DNA of 5,036 bases from contig JBAXEJ010000117.1 of NCBI GenBank assembly GCA_037140475.1, forward strand, positions 1 through 5,036. Direction: 5' to 3'. The notes beneath the pieces are model-generated. The model searched no databases. It worked only from the letters and a program-made list of their open reading frames with translations, and was not told the origin of the DNA. Shown piece by piece: positions 1-5,036 of the stretch. Each line of letters opens with the position of its first letter. The first letter of the stretch is position 1. The DNA comes from PALSA-1006 sp037140475 (GTDB taxonomy: Bacteria > Pseudomonadota > Gammaproteobacteria > Burkholderiales > Gallionellaceae). The translations under genes and the position numbers were made by a program.

Positions 1-1
1 T

Positions 2-391
2 GTTTTTGGCGACACGAGCTTTGCCGTCAACAAACCAGATCAACCCATCACGCTGGTGGTCAAGCAAGGTCGCGTTATCGAAACCGTCAATTCCACACCA
101 GAGTTCGATACAGTGTTGGCACAGATTCGCGCCGATGAAGGTGAGATTTGGGTACGAGAACTAGGCTTCGGGCTTAACCGCACGTTCACACGCGACATTC
201 TAGTCAACGACATCGGCACCTATGAGCGTATGTGTGGCATTCACTTATCGCTAGGCGCAAAACACGGCAGCTACACCAAACCGCAAATCAGGCGCGCAGA
301 CGCCAAGTATCACGTTGATGTTTTTGCCATTACAGAATCCGTCATGCTTGGCAACACAGTGGTGTATCGCGACCAAGCATGGCAGGTGTAA
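2..391 (+). CDS. C-terminal part of an M29 aminopeptidase / NicX-like metal-dependent protein (5' end outside window)
   Basis: The reading frame is open from the first bases of the window to a TAA at 389-391, giving 129 residues of a protein whose start lies upstream. A GTG at 56 could be read as a start, but the frame and protein-like sequence continue before it (VFGDTSFAVNKPDQP), so this is a truncated view of a longer gene. The end resembles the C-terminal half of M29 metallo-aminopeptidases and the related NicX dihydroxypyridine dioxygenases: a Glu in RELGFGLN (codon 158-160), a His in GIHLSLG (242-244), then HVD with His at 311-313 and Asp at 317-319. These match in order and spacing the Glu, His, His-x-Asp metal ligands of that fold. 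The family call is from motif memory only. Substrate and reaction cannot be inferred: the family includes peptidases, a ring-opening dioxygenase and natural-product enzymes. It is followed in the same direction by the oxygenase gene after 78 bp. Confidence 0.6.
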   Translation, partial: VFGDTSFAVNKPDQPITLVVKQGRVIETVNSTPEFDTVLAQIRADEGEIWVRELGFGLNRTFTRDILVNDIGTYERMCGIHLSLGAKHGSYTKPQIRRADAKYHVDVFAITESVMLGNTVVYRDQAWQV

Positions 392-451
392 TCGATTTCG
401 TATTAACGTCACCAAACCTTCTCAATCAGCGCTAACTCAACGAGCCATAAC

Positions 452-460
452 TGCTAGACT
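452..460 (+). promoter_or_regulatory. Candidate extended -10 promoter element for the 2OG oxygenase gene
   Basis: TGCTAGACT fits an extended sigma-70 -10 (TGn followed by TAGACT, 4 of 6 to TATAAT). It ends 9 bases before the ATG at 470. A transcript starting about 7 bases downstream would have only a few leader bases, which would agree with the absence of a Shine-Dalgarno sequence before the ATG. No recognisable -35 lies 16-18 bases upstream. This is a pattern match only; read-through from the upstream gene is the alternative. Confidence 0.28.
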
Positions 461-469
461 CCAGCGCTT

Positions 470-1063
470 ATGGACATCGCAAAGATTTCCAAGCAGCTTG
501 AGGATACCGGCTACATTGTTCTGGCTAAGCCGCTGGTTGATGAGCTATTGGCAGATTTATTCACGCGCTGCCACGACGACACCCCCATACGATTTCATCC
601 TGCACAAATAGGCAGAGGCGCAGCAAAGCAAGCAATAAGCTCGATACGTGGCGACGTCATCAATTGGCTAGATGCTGGCAACTGCACCGATCAAGCCTAT
701 TTGGCCTGCATGGAAAAAATGCGTTTGGGACTGAATGAAAAATTATTCTTAGGCTTATTTGATTACGAATGCCACTACGCGATCTACGGCAAAGGCAATG
801 GTTATGCAAAACATTCCGATGTACTGCAGGGGGAAAAGAACCGAATACTGACTACCGTTCTTTATTTGAACAAAGATTGGCAACCCTGCGATGGCGGAGA
901 GCTGGTGGTTTTCGATGCGACGGGCAAGAACATCGTTGTTAAGGTGACGCCCACCTTCGGCACCATGATTGTTTTTTTGAGTGAATCTTTTCCACATGAG
1001 GTACTGCTCTCACAAAACACCCGCCGCAGCATTGCAGGTTGGTTTCGCGTAAGTGGTAATTAA
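470..1063 (+). CDS. 2-oxoglutarate/Fe(II)-dependent oxygenase, prolyl-4-hydroxylase / EGL-9 (PHD)-like
   Basis: This predicted cytosolic enzyme of 197 residues would use O2, Fe(II) and 2-oxoglutarate to hydroxylate a substrate, releasing CO2 and succinate. The double-stranded beta-helix core spans roughly residues 95-195. The iron triad is visible as H115-x-D117 (YAKHSD) and H176 (SFPHEV). R185, nine residues after H176 in RRSIAGWF, is placed to bind the 2OG carboxylate, as Arg383 does in human PHD2. VLYLNKDW at 130-137, then DGGELVVF, is very close to the YYLNKDW...GG segment of PHD2, so the protein sits nearer the EGL-9/PHD branch than the AlkB type. Bacterial members include the Pseudomonas enzyme that hydroxylates a proline of EF-Tu; that substrate here is only a possibility. 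No signal peptide is seen. The ATG at 470 is effectively forced, because an in-frame TAG lies at 455-457 with no start codon between. No good ribosome-binding site precedes it. The gene converges on the hemerythrin gene 28 bp away. Confidence 0.88.
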   Translation: MDIAKISKQLEDTGYIVLAKPLVDELLADLFTRCHDDTPIRFHPAQIGRGAAKQAISSIRGDVINWLDAGNCTDQAYLACMEKMRLGLNEKLFLGLFDYECHYAIYGKGNGYAKHSDVLQGEKNRILTTVLYLNKDWQPCDGGELVVFDATGKNIVVKVTPTFGTMIVFLSESFPHEVLLSQNTRRSIAGWFRVSGN

Positions 1064-1091
1064 AAAAGGGCCAAACATTTTTAGCAGAGAC

Positions 1092-2204
1092 TCAAACTAA
1101 ACTGCTGGATTCAACACGATTCCGCCCATTACGCTTGGCAATATAGACACCCTCATCCGCAGCTTTAATTAAATCTTCTGGATTTCGCATGGCGGGCGCT
1201 CTTGCTGCAACGCCTACGCTAATGCTACCAACCCATTCCCCACCGTTTACAGGTACGCGCAAGTTAGCCACGGCCTCTCGCATTTTGTTGGCCACAAGCA
1301 TTGCGCCCTCAAGCGAGGTGTATGGGCATATGACTAAAAACTCATCTCCACCTAACCGGCACACAATATCGTCAGTGCGAACTACATGGCGTAGATTTTT
1401 TGCTAACTGCTTTAATACTTCATCACCAGCATCATGACCAAAGTTGTCATTGATTTGTTTAAACCCATCGGCATCAATCATCATGCAGGCCATAAGGGAA
1501 TCGTCCTGCATTGAGATATTCCAAGCTTGCGTTAGTCGTGCCATTGCATGACGACGGTTGGGTAACCCCGTTAGGGCATCGGTCATGGCGAGCGCTTCTA
1601 ATAATTGATTCGCTTCAGACAGTGCGTGTGTACGTTCCTCTACTTTATCTTCAAGTGTACGATTTAACTCAAGTAGCTCACGATTGCGTTCGGACACTTG
1701 TTGAAATAGGCCATTGAGAGCCACCAATAGTGGTTCAGTTGCGCCTTCTTTAACTTCTTTTTCAGCGAGGTAAGCATCCTCTGGTGTTTGACCAGATTGA
1801 ATTGCTGCTACTTGCCTAGACATGAATTGATCTGCCCCAAGAATGTGGTATGCAAGCCAATAAGTGAGCAGTTTTAGCAACCTGTCGGCAGTTTCATGAC
1901 TCTCTAATACAGCTTCATGTGTCGTCATTACTTCTTGCAGAAAGTCCGCGTGTAGTTGCTTGTGCAAGCTGATATAGCCCGCATCTAGCCCCACCTGCAA
2001 CATCATGTTTTCTTCTTCTTGAAAGTGGTATTGGGTATAGGCAGTTAATTCGGCAAACAATGCTTCAATCTCTTCAAAAGGAACGCTTTCAGCCTGTGTC
2101 AGCAATTCTCCAAAACGGTTGATGAGATCTACAAGTGCACGATGTTGCTGGTCAACAACTTCAAGTCCAGTTTCAAAATGCTTATCCCAGTGAAATGATT
2201 CCAT
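1092..2204 (-). CDS. Bacteriohemerythrin-diguanylate cyclase (hemerythrin-coiled coil-GGDEF)
   Basis: A soluble 370-residue protein predicted to make c-di-GMP from two GTP under control of an O2-binding di-iron domain. Residues 1-135 form a hemerythrin domain with a full ligand set: H21 (VDQQH), H60 and E64 (HFQEE), H81 and H85 (HKQLH), H120 and D125 (HILGAD). Residues about 157-205 are a helical, probably coiled-coil linker. The GGDEF domain covers about 206-368, with DALTGLPNRR at its start, metal-binding D244 (MMIDADGF), an intact GGDEF at 285-289, and SISVG near 327. R276-T-D-D279 lies exactly five residues before GGDEF, so the RxxD inhibitory I-site is intact and product feedback is expected. 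A characterised Vibrio cholerae protein of this architecture changes cyclase activity with the redox/oxygen state of the di-iron site; the same is inferred here. The start is the ATG at 2204-2202, which begins the canonical MESFHWDKHFETG and has a ribosome-binding site. A 14-codon longer TTG start at 2246 is less likely. It lies downstream of the hybrid kinase on the same strand. Confidence 0.95.
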   Translation of the reverse strand: MESFHWDKHFETGLEVVDQQHRALVDLINRFGELLTQAESVPFEEIEALFAELTAYTQYHFQEEENMMLQVGLDAGYISLHKQLHADFLQEVMTTHEAVLESHETADRLLKLLTYWLAYHILGADQFMSRQVAAIQSGQTPEDAYLAEKEVKEGATEPLLVALNGLFQQVSERNRELLELNRTLEDKVEERTHALSEANQLLEALAMTDALTGLPNRRHAMARLTQAWNISMQDDSLMACMMIDADGFKQINDNFGHDAGDEVLKQLAKNLRHVVRTDDIVCRLGGDEFLVICPYTSLEGAMLVANKMREAVANLRVPVNGGEWVGSISVGVAARAPAMRNPEDLIKAADEGVYIAKRNGRNRVESSSLV

Positions 2205-2360
2205 GCTGTTATCCAGAAATGTTAAATGTGATGAGGCTCTGCGCAATCACATGACGTAACTGCGCAGTCTAAAGTGACTATCAACCGCGCAATTGTAATA
2301 TTTTTACATAGCTAAATGCTTGGCATGCGCTTATGAATTGATCTTCTTAATTTGCTTCGA
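2205..2360 (-). other. 156-bp intergenic region upstream of the hemerythrin-GGDEF gene, candidate regulatory region
   Basis: This gap between the kinase stop and the hemerythrin start is AT-rich near the kinase and carries short repeated elements near the hemerythrin gene. On the minus strand TACAAT at 2297-2292 matches the -10 consensus at 5 of 6 bases and would give a leader of about 80 bases, but no convincing -35 lies at the right spacing. A perfect 10-bp palindrome, ACTGCGCAGT, sits at 2259-2268. The core GCGCA recurs at 2241-2245, 2262-2266 and 2287-2291, suggesting a possible operator. No hairpin followed by a T-run is seen after the kinase stop, so read-through from the kinase is also possible. 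The length suggests the hemerythrin gene can have its own promoter. No coding potential was recognised here. Confidence 0.35.
2211..2216 (-). promoter_or_regulatory. Ribosome-binding site deciding the hemerythrin-GGDEF start
   Basis: Read on the minus strand this is CTGGAT, with its GGA seven bases before the ATG at 2204. It is a modest Shine-Dalgarno match. No comparable purine-rich site precedes the alternative TTG at 2246, which also directly follows an in-frame TGA. The site therefore supports the shorter 370-residue protein. Confidence 0.5.
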
Positions 2361-4955
2361 TTACCGCTGCTTATTTGTACTAGATTGCGCGATTTGAAAA
2401 TCAAGTTGCATGATCTGCGCTAACGTTTTGTAAAAATTCGGAATATCGAAGGGCTTGGCAATATAGGCGACAAAGCCAGCAGCTAAGCCACGCTCAGCAT
2501 CACCTGCCATGACGTTGGCTGAAACAGCAATGACAGGAATATGGGCGGTGCGAGGGTGGTTTTTAAGTAATTTGAGTGCGGTGTACCCATCAATTCCCGG
2601 TAAGTTGATGTCCATGAGAATAAGTGTGGTCGCCTGATTGCGAGCGATATCAATGCCCATTTCTGCCGTGTGCGCATCGCGGAGTTCAAGCTCCGGTAGC
2701 TTGCTAAAAATATGGCTCATCAGGCGCACATTGATCTGGCTATCTTCAATGTAGAGCACAATAGGCTTATCTCCGTCTGGCTCTTTGGGTAAATGTTGAG
2801 GCGATGGCGCAGTTGGCACCGCTCTAGGATTGCACAGTGGGAAATCAACCCAAAATATACTTCCCTGCCCCTCTGTACTCTCAAAGCCGAGGCGGCCTTT
2901 CATTGCCTCTGTCATTCGCTTGGTAATCACCAAGCCAACACCTGCGCCCTCTATCGAGCTCATCTCTGCCCCAAGGCGATCAAAAGAAGTAAAAAGTCGG
3001 GACTGGAGTTCGAGCGGAATACCGCGCCCGGTATCTCTCACTGCAATATGAACTCGGTCGTCGATGATCTTGACGCTCAGTACAACCTTGCCGTTGGGGC
3101 GATTGTATTTAATTGCGTTCGAGAGCAGGTTAATCAACACTTGGCGCAAGCGCAGATGACTGGCTAAGATCGTAACCTCACTATCAATAGCGCTGTCGTT
3201 GCTGATAACGACATTGTGCTGTTTGGCCACGGGCATGACCATCGACAAGCTTTCTGTAATGACCGCGCTTACGTTGATGAAGCTCATTGAGGTTTCAACC
3301 TTGCCTGATTCGATACGCGACAAGTCTATTAAATCGTTAATCAGTGCGAGTAAATGTAGGCCTGCCTTTTCGATTTCTTGAATATTTTCTCTTGCATCGG
3401 GTGGCAAACGCTCATCCGTATTGAGCAGCTGCGAATAACCTAATACCGCATTTAGCGGAGTACGCAACTCATGGCTCATACTCCCTAGAAACGCGCTCTT
3501 GGCTAGGTTCGCGGCTTCACTTACTTTGCGCGCAGCCTCGGCAGCCTCGGCGGCCTTATGAGGATTCAAATCAATATACGTAGCGATGTGGTGAGTGACT
3601 TTATTGTCGACATCCTTGACCGTGGCAATCGATAGCCACTTGGGATGGGCTCGAGTGTCATTTTTGTGCATGTTCCAAACCTCACCCTGCCAATGACCAG
3701 TTTCGATCAGAATGCTCCACATGCGACTGTAAAATTCTTTATCGTAATGAAGTGACTTAAATAAACGTGGATTCTTGCCAATTACATCTTCAACTGTGAA
3801 ACCGGTTAGTCGAGTAAAAGCGGGATTAATCGAGATAATTATATTTTCGTGATCCGAAATCAAAATAGCCTCATTACTGGTGGCAAATACCAGTGACCAT
3901 AATTTGCGTTCTGCTTCCTCTTGGCGCCGTACATCGTTGAAATGCTGAATGGCCTCTGCCATGGTCGAGATAGATTTTGCAACTTCGCTGATTTCATCTT
4001 CTCGCCGAGCATAAGCAGCGTCGAGATGATTTTTTAAAGTTGGTGTAATTTCAGCGTGTTGCGTAAATTCATGTACAGCACTGCCCAGGGAGTTGATGCG
4101 ACGAGCTTTTCGCATCAACCAAAAACCGATCGTGGACCACAAAAGCAGGCCATCAACAATTGAAATAACGGCAATACTGACCACAAGCTCAGTGTTGGTA
4201 AAAAGGGATTTAATCGGCGCATCAATATTTAGAAAAGTGGTATTTGTATCGAGATTTTCCCAAGGGATTTTGTGCGTTAACCAAGCATTTTTATCCTTTG
4301 CTGGAGTCGCTTTTTCAGTGCCAGCTTGACCGAGAGAGCTGGCTAGGACGTGGCTCTCAGGGATGACGCTAAGCTCCGCATCAGGTGTAGCAAGATCAAA
4401 TAGAAGTGCATTATTAATCTCAAAAAAAAGCTCCATGCTTCCTGTTCCTTGCGCTCCAAGCCAAATGGGAACGACAACGATTCGATAGAGTGCTCCTGCG
4501 GGAGTGAGATACCAACCATTTTCGGTGTTTTTCGGCAGCGGGATGTTGCTTAGCTTTAGAGGGTTACCGAAATCAAATATTTTTTGTTTTTGCCTGTCTT
4601 GAATAAAGAGATAATGAAAACGTCGGTTAGCCCCTTGAACGGTAAAAAAAGCTTGTAGATTGATGCTCAAGTTTTTCTTGTCGCTCTTTTCAAGCAAGTG
4701 TGTTTCTTCAAGGCGCACTTGAAAATCACGAGCATGTAGCTCCCAATCTTTATTGATTTGCAATACGCGTGATTGAAAAAAAGCGGCCAAACTGTCAGTA
4801 CGCTCTTGAGCGGATTTGTGCAGTGCGAACGAATAGAGGTTGTAACTTGAAAAGCCCAACAAAATAACGAACAAACCAAGGCTAAAGATTAACCGCAGGC
4901 TCGCCTGACGGATAATCGACTCACTTGTTTTGCTCACTTGCGTCGACCTGACCAT
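2361..4955 (-). CDS. Membrane-bound hybrid sensor histidine kinase (periplasmic sensor-HAMP-like-PAS-HisKA-HATPase-REC)
   Basis: An 864-residue inner-membrane kinase that should autophosphorylate on His and pass the phosphate to its own receiver. TM1 is about residues 20-43 and TM2 about 257-281. The roughly 210 residues between them form a periplasmic sensor I cannot assign with confidence; its WYLTPAG...PIWLGAQGTG stretch is reminiscent of Cache/CHASE-type folds. A HAMP-like region (about 280-340) leads to a PAS/PAC domain (about 350-465, with IGKNPRLF) and an Ala/Glu-rich helix (467-488). HisKA has SHELRTP with phospho-acceptor H495. The ATPase domain has the N-box N609/N613, G1 DTGRGIP (641-647), an F-box near FTSFDRLG (655-662) and G2 GAGVGL (670-675). 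The REC domain (about 731-850) has E737/D738, phospho-acceptor D782 (LMDINLPG), S812 and K834. No Hpt or output domain follows, so an external phosphotransfer protein or a regulatory receiver is inferred. The ATG is the first start after an in-frame TAA nine bases upstream. It lacks a clear ribosome-binding site; GTG at codon 7, with AGG nine bases before it, is an alternative start. Confidence 0.93.
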   Translation of the reverse strand: MVRSTQVSKTSESIIRQASLRLIFSLGLFVILLGFSSYNLYSFALHKSAQERTDSLAAFFQSRVLQINKDWELHARDFQVRLEETHLLEKSDKKNLSINLQAFFTVQGANRRFHYLFIQDRQKQKIFDFGNPLKLSNIPLPKNTENGWYLTPAGALYRIVVVPIWLGAQGTGSMELFFEINNALLFDLATPDAELSVIPESHVLASSLGQAGTEKATPAKDKNAWLTHKIPWENLDTNTTFLNIDAPIKSLFTNTELVVSIAVISIVDGLLLWSTIGFWLMRKARRINSLGSAVHEFTQHAEITPTLKNHLDAAYARREDEISEVAKSISTMAEAIQHFNDVRRQEEAERKLWSLVFATSNEAILISDHENIIISINPAFTRLTGFTVEDVIGKNPRLFKSLHYDKEFYSRMWSILIETGHWQGEVWNMHKNDTRAHPKWLSIATVKDVDNKVTHHIATYIDLNPHKAAEAAEAARKVSEAANLAKSAFLGSMSHELRTPLNAVLGYSQLLNTDERLPPDARENIQEIEKAGLHLLALINDLIDLSRIESGKVETSMSFINVSAVITESLSMVMPVAKQHNVVISNDSAIDSEVTILASHLRLRQVLINLLSNAIKYNRPNGKVVLSVKIIDDRVHIAVRDTGRGIPLELQSRLFTSFDRLGAEMSSIEGAGVGLVITKRMTEAMKGRLGFESTEGQGSIFWVDFPLCNPRAVPTAPSPQHLPKEPDGDKPIVLYIEDSQINVRLMSHIFSKLPELELRDAHTAEMGIDIARNQATTLILMDINLPGIDGYTALKLLKNHPRTAHIPVIAVSANVMAGDAERGLAAGFVAYIAKPFDIPNFYKTLAQIMQLDFQIAQSSTNKQR
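3532..3549 (-). repeat. Two perfect tandem 9-bp units inside the kinase gene
   Basis: GCAGCCTCG occurs twice in direct succession on the plus strand, followed by a partial third unit (GCGGCC). It encodes the Ala-Ala-Glu repeats at about residues 469-475, in the helix joining the PAS domain to HisKA. Each unit is three codons, so a gain or loss would stay in frame but rotate the helix by about 300 degrees. The repeat is short and may only reflect Ala/Glu-rich helix composition. Confidence 0.5.
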
Positions 4956-4977
4956 TTGTCGTTAATGATGCTTTCGA

Positions 4978-5009
4978 TTTGTATAAAGTGGACCCCTCGG
5001 TCAAGACAA
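4978..5009 (-). promoter_or_regulatory. Candidate promoter of the hybrid kinase gene
   Basis: On the minus strand TTGTCT (5009-5004) and TATACA (4985-4980) are 18 bases apart; each matches the sigma-70 consensus at 4 of 6 positions. The overlapping TTGACC (5004-4999) is a better -35 (5 of 6) but lies only 13-15 bases from the usable -10 sequences. Transcription from TATACA would start near 4973, leaving a leader of about 17 bases before the ATG at 4955. A promoter is expected here because no gene upstream on this strand is visible. Confidence 0.33.
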
Positions 5010-5036
5010 TAATGCATCGAGTTTAAGAGGGTAGCC

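Noticed and set aside
56..391. A complete short gene starting at GTG 56
   Set aside because: The same frame is open to the left edge with protein-like sequence, and the motifs are those of the C-terminal half of a much longer family, so it is a truncated gene.
427..468. Direct repeat of CAGCGCT 35 bp apart before the oxygenase gene
   Set aside because: Seven bases with a palindromic core is expected by chance often enough, and nothing else flanks the copies symmetrically.
755..997. 80-codon minus-strand reading frame inside the oxygenase gene
   Set aside because: It lies opposite the conserved iron-binding core of the oxygenase and resembles no known protein.
1064..1091. Bidirectional terminator between the convergent oxygenase and hemerythrin genes
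   Set aside because: There are A and T runs (AAAAAA, then TTTTT), but only a five-pair A-T stem could form, with no GC-rich stem; not convincing.
2202..2246. Longer hemerythrin-GGDEF protein starting at TTG 2246
   Set aside because: The 14 added residues are not hemerythrin-like, the TTG lacks a ribosome-binding site, and the ATG at 2204 begins the canonical hemerythrin N-terminus with a site at suitable spacing.
2205..2290. c-di-GMP riboswitch in the leader of the diguanylate cyclase gene
   Set aside because: The leader could be about 80 bases, but I see no conserved riboswitch core or paired stems of the required form.
2270..2350. FNR-type site (TTGAT-N4-ATCAA) that would fit an oxygen-related gene
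   Set aside because: Single half-sites such as TTGAT near 2338 and ATCAA at 2280 occur, but neither has a matching partner at the right spacing.
2793..3167. 124-codon plus-strand reading frame opposite the kinase ATPase and REC linker region
   Set aside because: It is antisense to strongly conserved kinase motifs, has no recognisable domain, and is explained by codon bias of the real gene.
4990..5003. Small hairpin GACC-CCTC-GGTC as a terminator
   Set aside because: A four-pair stem without a following T-run is too weak for a terminator.

Overview
This window appears to come from a moderate-GC Pseudomonadota chromosome, gamma- or betaproteobacterial in style. The evidence is the domain combinations: a hemerythrin-GGDEF protein, a PAS hybrid histidine kinase and a PHD/EGL-9-like 2OG oxygenase. 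I cannot name the genus. There is no rRNA, tRNA, CRISPR array or complete mobile element. Four real genes occupy almost all of it.

Layout from left to right. Positions 2-391 (+) are the C-terminal 129 residues of a metal-binding protein that resembles the M29 aminopeptidase / NicX fold; its start lies off the left edge. After a 78-bp gap, 470-1063 (+) encodes a complete 197-aa 2-oxoglutarate/Fe(II) oxygenase of the prolyl-hydroxylase type. Twenty-eight bases later, and convergent with it, 1092-2204 (-) encodes a 370-aa bacteriohemerythrin-diguanylate cyclase. A 156-bp gap separates that from 2361-4955 (-), an 864-aa membrane-anchored hybrid histidine kinase (periplasmic sensor, HAMP-like region, PAS, HisKA, HATPase, REC). 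The last 81 bases hold a candidate promoter for the kinase and a sequence that could be the edge of another element or the leader of a further (+) gene.

Functionally, the right-hand two thirds is a signalling block. The hybrid kinase probably senses something in the periplasm and ends in a receiver domain without an output. The gene downstream on the same strand couples a di-iron oxygen-binding domain to c-di-GMP synthesis, with both its active site and its inhibitory I-site intact. The facing oxygenase also consumes O2, so two of the three complete genes use or bind oxygen through non-haem iron. Whether that is a functional link or coincidence cannot be decided from this sequence. I see ordinary families in an interesting arrangement and no clear evidence of a wholly new system.
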